This document shows positions 8,127-16,648 of a stretch of 26,313 nt of DNA, one piece after another. Below the pieces are notes generated by a model, which was not told the origin of the DNA, did no database searches, and saw only the letters and a list, made by a program, of their open reading frames with translations. Position numbers and translations under genes: made by a program. Each line of letters begins with the position of its first letter. The first letter of the stretch is position 1. The DNA lies in the NCBI GenBank assembly GCA_002315555.1, contig DCHF01000043.1, forward strand, positions 1 to 26,313, in the 5' to 3' direction. The stretch is from Lachnospiraceae bacterium UBA1759 (GTDB taxonomy: Bacteria > Bacillota > Clostridia > Lachnospirales > Lachnospiraceae).

Positions 8127-9124
8127 ATTTTGCTGTCATCGGAACCAATTTCATTACGGACCGGTTGATCGCGGCCGGCATGAACGTGCCGGGGTTCCGG
8201 CTTCAGGCCGTGTATTCACGGACGATGGAGCGCGCCCGCGAATTTGCCGCAAAGTATGACATTCCGGATACCTACGATTCGCTGGAGGCGCTGGCCCGGG
8301 CGGAGAATATCGATATCGTTTACGTGGCAAGCCCGACGGTGTGCCATGCGGAACAGAGCATCATGATGCTGAAGGCCGGGAAGCACGTGCTGTGCGAGAA
8401 GCCGGTGGCATCGACCGCGGAGGAGACCCGGGCGATGATCGCCGCGGCCTGCGAAAACAACGTGATCCTGCTGGAGGCCATGCGTTCGGTCTTCGGGCCG
8501 GAGTTCCGCGCCGTACAGGAGCTGCTCCCGGAGCTTGGAAAGATCCGGAGAGCTTCGTTCCGCTACTGCCAGTATTCCAGCCGTTATGATCACTTTAAGG
8601 ATGGCATCATCGAAAATGCGTTCCGGCCGGAGCTTTCAAACGGCGCGCTCATGGACATCGGTATTTACACGGTGCATGCGCTTGTGAAGCTTTTTGGCAA
8701 GCCGGATGAGGTGAAGGCCATGGCGGAGATCCTGCCGGGATCCATCGACGGCAGCGGTACGATCCTTGCGCATTACAAAGAGCGGGGCATGCTTGCGGAG
8801 CTGATCTACTCAAAGATCACGGATTCGTTCGTTCCGAGCGAGATCCAGGGCGAGGACGCGGTGCTTGAGATCGACAAAGTCTCCGATATACGCCGTCTTG
8901 TTCTTCACGACCGCCGTACAAAGAGCGCGCGGGAGATTCCCATCGAGCGCGAGAAGGACAATATGTTCTATGAGGTCGAGGAGATCATCCGTCTGGCGGA
9001 AATGATGCGCGACGGAAAAACGAATGAGGCGCTGCAAGCCGCCGTAGAGCACAACCGCTATTCCCTCTATTCGATGGAAATTGCGGATGAGGCGCGGAAG
9101 CAGACCGGTTATGAATTTAAATAA
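8123..9124 (+). CDS. Gfo/Idh/MocA-family NAD(P)-dependent oxidoreductase
   Basis: This 333-residue protein has an N-terminal Rossmann domain (about 1-120) and a C-terminal alpha/beta domain. The family lysine lies in CEKPVAS (Lys93), and the segment NIDIVYVASPTVCHAE precedes it as expected. The nucleotide loop is VIGTNFI where GxGxxG is usual, a mild departure. Members oxidise or reduce sugars, inositols, pyrroline-like compounds or dipeptide-like metabolites; the substrate is unknown. The ATGA overlap with the aminotransferase suggests the two act on related metabolites, but that is inference from operon structure only. Confidence 0.88.
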   Translation: MNFAVIGTNFITDRLIAAGMNVPGFRLQAVYSRTMERAREFAAKYDIPDTYDSLEALARAENIDIVYVASPTVCHAEQSIMMLKAGKHVLCEKPVASTAEETRAMIAAACENNVILLEAMRSVFGPEFRAVQELLPELGKIRRASFRYCQYSSRYDHFKDGIIENAFRPELSNGALMDIGIYTVHALVKLFGKPDEVKAMAEILPGSIDGSGTILAHYKERGMLAELIYSKITDSFVPSEIQGEDAVLEIDKVSDIRRLVLHDRRTKSAREIPIEREKDNMFYEVEEIIRLAEMMRDGKTNEALQAAVEHNRYSLYSMEIADEARKQTGYEFK

Positions 9125-9238
9125 CGCAGAGCAAGGGCTTCCCTCCGGGGGAGCCTTTGAAGACAATAAAGCCGCAAGGGCGGTTCACGGAAGAATGAAG
9201 GAACCGAACGGGCGGCTGCTTGAAAGAAGTACAGAAGT

Positions 9239-11401
9239 ATGAACACGATTACCGAAACACTCGCACGGGAACTGAATAAACCGGCGAATCTGATACAGAA
9301 CGTCATCGACCTGATCGATGAAGGAAACACCATCCCGTTCATCGCGCGTTACCGCAAGGAAGCGCACGGCGCCATGGATGATGAAACACTGCGTAACCTG
9401 GATGAGCGGCTGCGTTCGCTCCGCAATCTGGAGGCACGTAAGGAAGATGTGCTGAAGTCCATCGACGGACAGGGCAAGCTGACCGACGATCTGCGCGCGG
9501 AGATCCGGAACGCGAAGACGATGACGGAGGTCGAGGACCTGTACCGTCCGTATAAGCAGAAACGGCGCACGCGTGCGACGATGGCGCGCGAAAAGGGCCT
9601 GGAACCGCTGGCATTGTACCTGTACAGCCAGCTGCCGGGCATTGAAGAGCCGTCGAAGGCCGCCGAAGCCTACGTAGACGCTGAAAAAGGCGTGAATTCC
9701 GTGTCGGAAGCGCTTCAGGGTGCGTCTGATATTGTGGCGGAGATCGTGTCGGATTCGGCCGATATTCGCAAGGTGCTGAGGTCTTATTATATGCGCGGCG
9801 GGGCTATCGTGACCCGGAAAGCGAAGGACGAGGATTCCGTCTACAACAACTATTACGAATTCAGTTCCGCGGTCTCCAAGCTGCGCGGCCATCAGGTGCT
9901 GGCAGTGAACCGCGGTGAGAAGGACGGTTTCCTGAAGGTGACCGTGGAGACCGATGAGGCGGATGTTCTCCGTCTCCTTGAAAAGATGGTCATCAAGCGT
10001 TCCACTAAGGCGGACCTGTTCTTAAAGAACGCGATCCGCGACGGTTACGAGCGGCTTTTACAGCCGTCCGTATCGAACGAGGTGCGGAACGCGCTGACGG
10101 ATGAGGCCGCGGAAGGCGCCATCCACAATTTCGCGCTGAACTTAAAGCCGCTTCTTATGCAGCCCCCGGTCAAGGGTAAGGTCACGATGGGACTGGACCC
10201 GGGCTACCGTATGGGCTGTAAGGTCGCTGTGGTGGACCCGACCGGCAAGGTGCTCGATACCACGGTCGTCTACCCGACACATGGCGAGCGGCAGAAGAGC
10301 GAAGCCATCGCGTCGCTGACCCGGATGATCAAAAAGCATCATGTGGAGCACATTGCCATCGGAAACGGTACCGCGTCCCGTGAGACGGAGACGATGGCGG
10401 CGGAGATGATCCGCGGCATGAAGGACGTCAGCTATATGGTCGTTTCCGAAGCCGGCGCGTCCGTGTACTCCGCGTCCAAGCTCGCGTCCGAGGAGTTCCC
10501 GCAGTACGATGTCAATCTGAGGAGCGCGGTGTCCATCGCCCGTAGACTGCAGGATCCGCTGGCGGAGCTCGTGAAGATCGATCCGAAGGCCATCGGCGTG
10601 GGACAGTACCAGCACGATATGCCGGAGAAACGCCTGGACGAGTCGTTGGCGGCGGTCGTTGAGGACTGCGTCAATGCGGTCGGCGTGGATCTGAACACGG
10701 CGTCCCCGTCCCTTCTGCAGCGCGTGTCCGGTCTGACGAGCGCGACGGCGAAGAGCATCGTGGCGTACCGCGAGGAGAACGGAGCGTTTACGACCCGCAA
10801 GCAGATCATGAAGGTCCCGAAGCTCGGCCCGAAGGCATTCGAGCAGTGCGCGGGCTTCCTGCGCGTGCCGGAGAGTCGCAACATCCTGGACAATACCGGC
10901 GTACATCCGGAAAGCTATGATGCTGCGGCAAAGCTGCTGGAAATCACCGGCTACACCCTGGCCGATGTCAAGGCGAAGAAGGTCTCCGAGCTTCCGGAGC
11001 GCGTGAAGAAATACGGCGCATCCAAGGCGGCCGAGGCCTGTGGCATCGGCATGCCGACGCTGCAGGACATCGTGAAGGAACTGGTCAAGCCCGGCCGCGA
11101 CCCGCGTGAAGCACTTCCGGCCCCGATCTTCCGCAAGGATCTGCTGGAAATCAGCGACCTGAAGCCCGGAATGGTGCTGACCGGAACCGTGCGGAACGTC
11201 ATCGACTTCGGAGCGTTCGTGGACATCGGTGTGCACCAGGACGGTCTGGTCCACATTTCCGAGATCAGCGACCGCTTTGTCAAGCATCCGAGCGAGGTCG
11301 TGTCCGTCGGGGATGATGTGAAGGTCGTCGTCATGGGCGTGGATGAAAAGAAGAAAAGAATTTCCCTGTCGATGAAGTCGGATAGGTTCCCGAAGGAGTG
11401 A
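9239..11401 (+). CDS. tex: Tex-family RNA-binding transcription accessory protein
   Basis: This 720-residue protein has the complete Tex order: an N-terminal helical domain with IPFIARYRKEAHGAMDD (about 30-47), a YqgF/RNase H-like domain (GLDPGYRMGCKVAVVD, about 318-333), helix-hairpin-helix repeats (LNTASPSLLQRVSGL, about 485-500, and KVPKLGPKAFEQCAGFLRV), and a C-terminal S1 RNA-binding domain (about 645-712, GTVRNVIDFGAFVDIGVHQD). Tex binds nucleic acid and affects transcription fidelity or toxin gene expression in several bacteria; the exact role varies. The length is slightly under the family norm, with nothing missing. The ribosome site is weak (GAAAG). A strong bidirectional terminator follows. 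Confidence 0.93.
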   Translation: MNTITETLARELNKPANLIQNVIDLIDEGNTIPFIARYRKEAHGAMDDETLRNLDERLRSLRNLEARKEDVLKSIDGQGKLTDDLRAEIRNAKTMTEVEDLYRPYKQKRRTRATMAREKGLEPLALYLYSQLPGIEEPSKAAEAYVDAEKGVNSVSEALQGASDIVAEIVSDSADIRKVLRSYYMRGGAIVTRKAKDEDSVYNNYYEFSSAVSKLRGHQVLAVNRGEKDGFLKVTVETDEADVLRLLEKMVIKRSTKADLFLKNAIRDGYERLLQPSVSNEVRNALTDEAAEGAIHNFALNLKPLLMQPPVKGKVTMGLDPGYRMGCKVAVVDPTGKVLDTTVVYPTHGERQKSEAIASLTRMIKKHHVEHIAIGNGTASRETETMAAEMIRGMKDVSYMVVSEAGASVYSASKLASEEFPQYDVNLRSAVSIARRLQDPLAELVKIDPKAIGVGQYQHDMPEKRLDESLAAVVEDCVNAVGVDLNTASPSLLQRVSGLTSATAKSIVAYREENGAFTTRKQIMKVPKLGPKAFEQCAGFLRVPESRNILDNTGVHPESYDAAAKLLEITGYTLADVKAKKVSELPERVKKYGASKAAEACGIGMPTLQDIVKELVKPGRDPREALPAPIFRKDLLEISDLKPGMVLTGTVRNVIDFGAFVDIGVHQDGLVHISEISDRFVKHPSEVVSVGDDVKVVVMGVDEKKKRISLSMKSDRFPKE

Positions 11402-11463
11402 TGGGGGAGAAATGCCGGATGCCGGGACGGCAGACGGTATTTCGGGATAGAGAAGAGTGAGAG

Positions 11464-11506
11464 AAAAAACACCATGAAAATCGGGAGATTTTCATGGTGT
11501 TTTTTG
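11464..11506. terminator. bidirectional Rho-independent terminator between tex and the anti-sigma gene
   Basis: A perfect 14-bp stem at 11469-11482 and 11487-11500 (ACACCATGAAAATC arm) closes a GGGA loop. A T-run follows on the plus strand and an A-run precedes it, so it can end both tex (plus) and the convergent sigma/anti-sigma operon (minus), whose stop is 15 nt away. Confidence 0.9.
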
Positions 11507-11520
11507 CGCGGGGCGTGGGT

Positions 11521-12390
11521 TTAGAAATTTTCCTTCATCATCTTCTTCCGGTACGGATTGCCTTGAGTCACGTTCAGACCCTCAAGAAGATATTCCTCCG
11601 GAATATAATTCTTCACGTTCAGATCGCAGAAGAAGTTACAGAATTCAATGCCGACGTAGGTGACGGTATTTGCGGGCGAGGCGGTATCCTCCGGTACCAT
11701 GGCGTACACAAATCCGTAGTATTCATCGGCGGCCATGGCGAGAAGCTTGTAGCCTTGCGGGGCGCCGGTCACGGAGTAGATACCTGTGTAGGATTCCGTG
11801 CCGATGGTCGAGAGACGCGCAAGCTCGTTCGCATACTCTTCATCGGAATATGTGACGGAACAGCAGGTCAGCGTCTGCGGGTCCCAGGGGTTGTAGTAGA
11901 TGTAGTTGAAATTGTACAAAGTGCCGCGAGTGGCCGGCGATTCCGGAAAGATCGCCCAGGAGTCCTTCAGCTTGTGCCCGTAGGTCGCGTCTGAATTCTC
12001 GCCCAGGCACCGGTCGTAGTCATCGATCGAGCAGGCTTCCACACGTGCGCCGGTCTTCGTGCTGACCGAGAACAACCCGAGGGCGATGGCGATGACCGCC
12101 AGGAACTGGACGATCAGCGCGCCGATGCAGATGCCTGCGATCAGCAGAATTTTCTGTGATTTCTTCCATTTCTTCCGGACTTTGACGATGGAGTCTGCCT
12201 CTGATGTTCGGTACGATTCCATGTTTGTTGCATCATCCGAGGCTAGCGGCGCCTTCATCTTTTGATATTCGGTCCGACAGGACGGACATTCTTCAAAATG
12301 CTCTTCAACGAGCTTCTTTGTGTCATCGCTGCAAACGTCATCGGCGTAGAGCGGCAGCAGATCTTTTACAATATTGCATGAGTGCTTCAT
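11521..12390 (-). CDS. membrane anti-sigma factor with zinc-binding ZAS motif
   Basis: This 289-residue protein has an N-terminal cytoplasmic anti-sigma domain with the HxxxCxxC zinc motif (His31, Cys35, Cys38 in HFEECPSC). A single transmembrane segment (about 80-107, ILLIAGICIGALIVQFLAVI) is followed by an extracytoplasmic domain of about 180 residues with no recognised fold. It is the partner of the sigma factor encoded directly upstream. The ATG overlaps that gene's stop (ATGA), and a GGGAGGG ribosome site lies inside its end. By analogy with RsiW-like factors it should hold the sigma factor at the membrane until a signal inactivates it. The signal is unknown. Confidence 0.88.
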   Translation of the reverse strand: MKHSCNIVKDLLPLYADDVCSDDTKKLVEEHFEECPSCRTEYQKMKAPLASDDATNMESYRTSEADSIVKVRKKWKKSQKILLIAGICIGALIVQFLAVIAIALGLFSVSTKTGARVEACSIDDYDRCLGENSDATYGHKLKDSWAIFPESPATRGTLYNFNYIYYNPWDPQTLTCCSVTYSDEEYANELARLSTIGTESYTGIYSVTGAPQGYKLLAMAADEYYGFVYAMVPEDTASPANTVTYVGIEFCNFFCDLNVKNYIPEEYLLEGLNVTQGNPYRKKMMKENF

Positions 12391-12863
12391 GAGTTCAAAC
12401 CCTCCCTGATCCTGTTTTTGGCGCGGTAATATGTGACGCGCGCCCAGGATTCCGTTTTTCCGTGGATCTTTCCGATTTCCGCGAAGGACAGCTCGCCGAA
12501 CGTGCGCATCCAGAAGACTTCCCGGTATGGTTCGTCCAGTTTGTGGATCAGAATGTGCAGCTCCCTGGCGATCTCTTTGTCTATAAAATCGTCCTCGATG
12601 GACTCGCCGGAGCTCAGCTCCGTGCAGGCGTCAATGTCTTCCATCGGCCGTTTGCGGCACTGGTTCAGGTAGGCGTTTTTCGCGATCTCCGTGATCCAGG
12701 TGCCCAGACTGCTATCTCCGCGGAAAGTGTCGATCTTTTTGAGTACTTTAAAGAAAGTTTCCTGAGTGATCTCCTCTGCGGTTTCCCGGCTTTTGGTCAG
12801 GCCCAGCAGGTAGAAATAGATCTGCGGGTAATACTTCCGATAGATCTCTTCAAAATCCTTCAA
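12387..12863 (-). CDS. ECF-type RNA polymerase sigma factor
   Basis: This 158-residue sigma-70 family protein contains only regions 2 and 4, as ECF factors do. Region 2 is about 3-70 (YYPQIYFYLLGL, AEEITQETFFKVL, SSLGTWITEIAKN). Region 4 is about 100-155 (YREVFWMRTFGELSFAEIG then SWARVTYYRAKNRI), with the C-terminal HTH. The start codon is TTG at 12863, with an AAGGAGG ribosome site 7 nt upstream, so the unusual initiator is well supported. The stop overlaps the anti-sigma ATG. Upstream on the minus strand lie TGTAAC and CGTGTCC elements resembling an ECF promoter, which would allow autoregulation. Confidence 0.92.
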   Translation of the reverse strand: MKDFEEIYRKYYPQIYFYLLGLTKSRETAEEITQETFFKVLKKIDTFRGDSSLGTWITEIAKNAYLNQCRKRPMEDIDACTELSSGESIEDDFIDKEIARELHILIHKLDEPYREVFWMRTFGELSFAEIGKIHGKTESWARVTYYRAKNRIREGLNS

Positions 12864-12895
12864 AAGATTTCCTCCTTTCCGGCTTTCTGTAAATA

Positions 12896-12922
12896 GGACA
12901 CGCGGGAGTGCGGTTTGTTACA
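12896..12922 (-). promoter_or_regulatory. possible ECF-type promoter of the sigma/anti-sigma operon
   Basis: On the minus strand TGTAAC (plus 12917-12922) is followed after 14 nt by CGTGTCC (plus 12896-12902). The AAC and CGT cores fit ECF promoter style, but the spacing is shorter than the usual 16 or so, so this is tentative. Confidence 0.3.
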
Positions 12923-13025
12923 AAGTTTTTGTATGAATTTGGTGTGAGTTTTTGCGGGGGAGGGGCTGCTCAGCCGTTCATTGCACCGGGGCAAAGTGTT
13001 GCCGGATCGTTGGGAAAACAGCCCC

Positions 13026-13340
13026 TTACGTCGTATCGGTGCCGTAGGGCCAGCCGACCATACTGCCGATGTTATACACGTTCCGGTAACCAAGCTCCTC
13101 CAAAAGCTCCGCTGCGGCAGCCGAACGCTGTCCGGTGCGGCAGTAGGTGAGGATCGGGGTGTCATAGTCCGGGATGACCTGGGCGGCGGAGTAGTCATCG
13201 ATGTCCGCAAGCGGCAGAAGCTCCGAATTGTCCGCATGACCGGTGATATATTCGATTTCGTCCCGAACGTCCAAAAGGACGTATTCCGGGTGCGCGAGCA
13301 TGATCTCGTGTGCCTGTTCAAAATTGACCTTGATTGCCAT
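13026..13340 (-). CDS. single-domain rhodanese-like protein
   Basis: This 104-residue protein is one complete rhodanese domain: VLLDVRDEIEYITGHADNS in the N-terminal half and the active-site loop TYCRTGQRS with Cys67, then ELGYRNVYNIGSMVGWPYG. Such proteins carry sulfane sulfur as a persulfide or act in detoxification or sulfur relay; the partner is unknown. No signal peptide is visible, so it is cytoplasmic. GAGG lies 6 nt before the ATG. It is probably monocistronic: the sigma gene lies 160 bp downstream on the same strand, with its own upstream region. Confidence 0.88.
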   Translation of the reverse strand: MAIKVNFEQAHEIMLAHPEYVLLDVRDEIEYITGHADNSELLPLADIDDYSAAQVIPDYDTPILTYCRTGQRSAAAAELLEELGYRNVYNIGSMVGWPYGTDTT

Positions 13341-13473
13341 AAAAACCTCAAAATTCTGCGTTATAAAGGAAACTGATTGCGGGTGTTGTTGTGGAAGAGT
13401 TTGTATGAGTTATTGCAGAAGCCTGTGCATCTTCACTCCTCAAAAAATGAGCCCCCCTTCACAAAAACCACAC

Positions 13474-13502
13474 TTGTCATTTGCTCCTCACAGGGCTACT
13501 AT
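13474..13502 (+). promoter_or_regulatory. sigma-A promoter of the EamA gene
   Basis: TTGTCA (13474-13479), 17 nt, TACTAT (13497-13502). It lies about 55 nt upstream of the GTG start and in the divergent gap shared with the rhodanese gene. Confidence 0.6.
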
Positions 13503-13558
13503 AGTATACGAAAATAACTGCACATCAGGCAAGCATATTTTCAGAAAGAAGGATTCCC

Positions 13559-13972
13559 GTGTGGGCTTTATTCGCAATTTTATCCGCCGTGTTTGCGGCG
13601 CTGACCTCCATCCTTGCCAAGATCGGCATTGAGGGAGTAAACTCCAACCTGGCCACCGCCATTCGAACCGTGGTCGTTGTGGGCATGTCGTGGCTGATGG
13701 TCTTCATCACGCACGCACAGAGCGGCATCGGCGAGATCAGCCGGAGAAGCTGGATCTTCCTGATCCTCTCGGGACTCGCGACCGGCGCTTCCTGGCTTTG
13801 TTATTACCGCGCGCTGCAGGTGGGCGAGGCGTCCAAGGTCGTTCCGATCGATAAACTCAGCGTTGTCATCACGCTGATCCTCGCATTCGTGTTCCTGCAT
13901 GAGGAGTTTTCAGTGAAATCGGTGATCGGCTGCGTGCTGATCGCGGCGGGAACGCTCGTGATGGTGCTGTGA
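13559..13972 (+). CDS. EamA/DMT-superfamily transporter, single-domain (half-size)
   Basis: This 137-residue membrane protein has four to five hydrophobic segments and contains one EamA unit; classic family members have two units and about 300 residues. The C-terminal part (GLATGASWLCYYRALQVG, VVPIDKLSVVITLILAFVFLHE) matches the conserved end of an EamA domain. Half-size members are known and work as dimers, so truncation need not be assumed. The start is GTG, with AAGGA 5 nt upstream, in frame with the strong hydrophobic start WALFAILSAVFAALTSI. Substrate unknown. It has its own promoter and terminator, so it is a single-gene unit. Confidence 0.85.
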   Translation: MWALFAILSAVFAALTSILAKIGIEGVNSNLATAIRTVVVVGMSWLMVFITHAQSGIGEISRRSWIFLILSGLATGASWLCYYRALQVGEASKVVPIDKLSVVITLILAFVFLHEEFSVKSVIGCVLIAAGTLVMVL

Positions 13973-14025
13973 GGCAGACGGAAAATGTCTCCGGAAAATG
14001 ACCATTTTTGAAAAACCGATGTATT

Positions 14026-14064
14026 AAAAAAGACGGCGAAGCCAAATGCTTCACCGTCTTTTTT
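14026..14064. terminator. bidirectional Rho-independent terminator after the EamA gene
   Basis: A 17-bp stem (14026-14042 with 14048-14064), including the A and T tracts, with one mismatch and a CAAAT loop. T-runs occur on both strands. Confidence 0.88.
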
Positions 14065-14120
14065 ATTTCACGTCAGTATGTCCGGGTGCTATGTTAAGCA
14101 GCAGGGAGTGTGACTTTTTT

Positions 14121-14140
14121 GAAAACACCGGCTCCGCCGG
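14121..14140 (-). terminator. weak terminator candidate after the GltS-like gene
   Basis: Just past the GltS-like stop, on the minus strand, a short CCGGC-GGA-GCCGG hairpin is followed by GTTTTC and a nearby stretch of T. The stem is only 5 bp; the bidirectional hairpin at 14026-14064 could serve as backup. Confidence 0.4.
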
Positions 14141-14145
14141 CACAT

Positions 14146-15585
14146 TTATTTCGCTTTTTTCTTGAACAGGCTCTTCCGGAAGAGCACCACATTCAGCACC
14201 ACGAAGATCGCGAAGATGATCGCCAGCATGATCAGCGCGCTGGAAATGCTGGTCGGGTTTGCGGTGATTTTGCCCGCGATCAGAAGGATCGGGAAGCCGA
14301 GGATGATGGCCGGGAAATTCTGGTAGACCAGGTTCTCGGAAGCCGGGGACGCCAGGTTCGGGTCTGCTTCACGCAGCAGGATCATGCCGGTGGAAGCCGT
14401 GCCGGTCAGCATGCCGAAGAACGCCAGGAACTGTTCGTTTTCGTAGTCCGGGAAGCACTTGTGTGCAACGAGACGGACGTAGAAGAATGTGGCGATGGCA
14501 CCGACCACGCCCAGGATCAGGATGACGCCCAGGTACTTGGTGATCAGGTGGAACTGGATCGCGCAGATGCCGGCCACGATCATCAGGTCAAAGGCGAAAC
14601 CGGAAATGCGGTTCAGCAGGAAGGTATTGGTATACTCTCTGTGGATGATATTGTGTTTTTTCAGGAAGCCCATGACCGCCTTCACAATGACTGCCGCGAG
14701 AACGCCGAACAGGAAGTTGAAGCCGTAGATCGTACCGATCAGGTTGCTTCCGGTGCCGAGGAGCACATTGCCCAGGAGATACATGATGCCGTAAGCGATC
14801 AGGTACGCGATGGCGATGAATGCGAGCTGGAGAGAGAGCTTATCGACGGATTCGTTGATCGGAACCTCATCGGCGCCCTGGACAGACGCGAGGTCGAGCG
14901 TTTCCGCGCGCTGATCCACCGTTTCGCCGAGGCGGCCCTTGCGGCGGAGGTAGTTGACGTACAGGACACCGACGATGCTCGCGGTCAAAAAGCCCATCGC
15001 CGCGATGGTCAGACCGAACGAAGAGTAGCCGCTGATGCCGAGCGCGGTGTCAAAGTTTTTGCCGATATTCAGCGCCTGTCCCGTGCCCTGGCCGTAGCCG
15101 AAGGCAAGCAGGATGCCGGAACCCGGTGCCAGATCCTTGACGAAAACGAGCGCGGCGATCACCGTGATCAGAATGCCGAGCGTGCCCTGGATCAGGTAGC
15201 CGCAGACGGTGGTGATGCCGGAATTGATGATCTCACCGGTACGTCCCTTGCCTTCCTTTTTCTTGGTCGGGCGGAGCGTCATTGCGATGAAGCCGACCGC
15301 CAGGCAATGGTAGGTCAGGATCTCCAGCGTCTGGATGCCGGTGCCATTGGTCGAAAAGACGTCCAGGTTGAAGAGGTAATCGTCCTTGACCGCGTACACG
15401 ATGCAGGACGCGATCAGAAGCAGAATGCCGCCCAGAACCGAGTTCGGGATCAGGGATTTCCGAAGGAACGGAATCTTGCGCTTCAGAATGTTGGCAACTA
15501 ACAGGCTGATCAGAAGCATGCCGATCAGCATGATGCTGCGCCAGACGATGGGGTCATAGAAACTTACGGAAAAATAGTTGTCCAT
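14146..15585 (-). CDS. GltS-like sodium/glutamate symporter family protein
   Basis: This 479-residue polytopic membrane protein has about 11-12 hydrophobic segments in two halves, joined by a hydrophilic stretch around residues 225-255. The segment LLAFGYGQGTGQALNIG (about 160-176) and IPNSVLGGILLLIAS near the N-terminus resemble the re-entrant and helix motifs of the ESS (GltS) family. GltS imports glutamate with Na+; this member is longer than E. coli GltS (401 residues), so the substrate may differ. AGGAG lies 7 nt before the ATG. The upstream HTH gene is on the same strand, 127 bp away, but no promoter was clear in the gap. Confidence 0.78.
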   Translation of the reverse strand: MDNYFSVSFYDPIVWRSIMLIGMLLISLLVANILKRKIPFLRKSLIPNSVLGGILLLIASCIVYAVKDDYLFNLDVFSTNGTGIQTLEILTYHCLAVGFIAMTLRPTKKKEGKGRTGEIINSGITTVCGYLIQGTLGILITVIAALVFVKDLAPGSGILLAFGYGQGTGQALNIGKNFDTALGISGYSSFGLTIAAMGFLTASIVGVLYVNYLRRKGRLGETVDQRAETLDLASVQGADEVPINESVDKLSLQLAFIAIAYLIAYGIMYLLGNVLLGTGSNLIGTIYGFNFLFGVLAAVIVKAVMGFLKKHNIIHREYTNTFLLNRISGFAFDLMIVAGICAIQFHLITKYLGVILILGVVGAIATFFYVRLVAHKCFPDYENEQFLAFFGMLTGTASTGMILLREADPNLASPASENLVYQNFPAIILGFPILLIAGKITANPTSISSALIMLAIIFAIFVVLNVVLFRKSLFKKKAK

Positions 15586-15712
15586 AGAAGGCTCCTGTGT
15601 AGGTATTTTCTCATTATGCGGTGCCCGGAAAGAGCTTGTCCTTCAACCAAAGCACTGAATGTGAGGAACTTTGTGAAAGTAAGGGGTGGCAAACGGCGGT
15701 TTCGCGGTGGGC

Positions 15713-16189
15713 TTAGTCCTCGGCAGTCAGTGCCACATGCTCAAGCCACATTCTCAGCGTCTGCACGGAAGCGGAGATCTTGTCCAGCTCTTCGCGGATC
15801 TCATCGAAGTCCTTGAGCTCGTCCTTGGTGATCTTGCCATCGACCGCGATCTCGATCAGCCGATCCTTATCTCTTGACAGAATGTTAATGGAATTGACGA
15901 CCTCGATCGTGATCTGCGACAGGTCCTTCAGTTCGAGCTGCGGCACGTACTTCATGCCGATGGGGCACTCGTTGGAGCAGTAGTAATTCGGAAGGCTGCT
16001 CTTTTTGTAGCATTCCGCCATCGTCAGGACTTCATCCGGATGCGGAACGACCTTTTCGCTCTCGATCTTTTCGATGCGGTCGTCGGAAATGTATTCCATT
16101 TTCTCGCTGGCCTGCTCCCTGGTGAGGCCTTCCGCCTCGCGGCTCAGCTGATAAATGTTCTTGTTTTCTTTGATTGAACGTCTGCCCAT
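15713..16189 (-). CDS. helix-turn-helix (XRE-like) protein with C-terminal helical domain
   Basis: This 158-residue protein has an N-terminal XRE-type HTH (about 8-60, IYQLSREAEGLTREQASEKM then DRIEKIESEKVVPHPDEVLTMAECY). A Cys-containing linker follows (Cys60, Cys71, Cys75 in YYCSNECPIG), then a long mostly helical C-terminal part (about 85-150, ILSRDKDRLIEIAVDGKITKDE). The Cys residues could bind a metal or form a redox switch; this is inference. I recall proteins of this shape in clostridia with no assigned function. AAGGA lies 9 nt upstream of the ATG. It may regulate the downstream GltS-like gene, but no operator is visible. Confidence 0.8.
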   Translation of the reverse strand: MGRRSIKENKNIYQLSREAEGLTREQASEKMEYISDDRIEKIESEKVVPHPDEVLTMAECYKKSSLPNYYCSNECPIGMKYVPQLELKDLSQITIEVVNSINILSRDKDRLIEIAVDGKITKDELKDFDEIREELDKISASVQTLRMWLEHVALTAED

Positions 16190-16226
16190 GGTGTTGTTCC
16201 TTTTCTTTTAAAGTGATTCCCGCGGG

Positions 16227-16314
16227 CGGCGCAGGGCGGAGGCCTGTGGCGCACGGTGCGATGGCTCTGCAGCACGTGATGGCTTCTGCGGCGCAGGGCG
16301 GAGGCCTGTGGCGC
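16227..16314. repeat. pair of 26-bp GC-rich direct repeats spaced exactly 62 bp
   Basis: An identical 26-nt sequence (begins CGGCGCAGGGCGG, ends CCTGTGGCGC) occurs at 16227-16252 and 16289-16314. The 36 bp between are unrelated to the repeat. The 62-bp step equals the period of the adjacent array at 16381-16639, although the sequence differs. It lies just upstream of the HTH gene start (minus strand). Confidence 0.85.
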
Positions 16315-16380
16315 GGGAATATAATTATACTAAATATAGCATAGCGGAGAAAACAGTGCAAGGGGACGGTGTAACCGTCG

Positions 16381-16639
16381 CGAAAAGACAAAATTTCCGG
16401 AGCCACAGGGAAACTTTTTGTCAAAGAGGGGATAAATCAGCGGGAAAAGACAAAATTTCCGAAGCTACAGGGAAACTTTTTGTCAAAGAGGGGATGAATC
16501 AGCGGGAAAAGACAAAATTTCCGGAGCCACAGGGAAACTTTTTGTCAAAGAGGGGATAAAACAGCGGGAAAAGACAAAATTTCCGGAGCCACAGGGAAGT
16601 TTTTTGTCAAAGAGGGGATAAATCAACGGGAAAAGACAA
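16381..16639. repeat. 62-bp tandem repeat array A (four units plus a partial)
   Basis: GACAAA occurs at 16387, 16449, 16511, 16573 and 16635, always 62 bp apart, and the units are nearly identical. Each holds GACAAAATTTCC, a short variable stretch, CACAGGGAAACTTTTTGTC, then AAAGAGGGGATAAATCAGCG. The 62-bp period is not a multiple of three and adjacent units are read in different frames, so the array is non-coding. The inverted halves can form an imperfect hairpin. It ends 9 bp before the 3' end of the PD-(D/E)XK-like gene. The remainder of the gap (16190-16380) holds the GC-rich direct repeats and an AT-rich stretch. Confidence 0.95.
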
Positions 16640-16648
16640 AGCCGTGCC

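Noticed and set aside
10142..11287. 381-codon minus-strand frame opposite tex
   Set aside because: Antisense shadow; tex has all expected domains in the plus-strand frame.
14110..15501. 463-codon plus-strand frame opposite the GltS-like gene
   Set aside because: Antisense shadow in GC-rich sequence, of low-complexity composition (Asp, Arg, Gln, Glu) and opposite a clear transporter.
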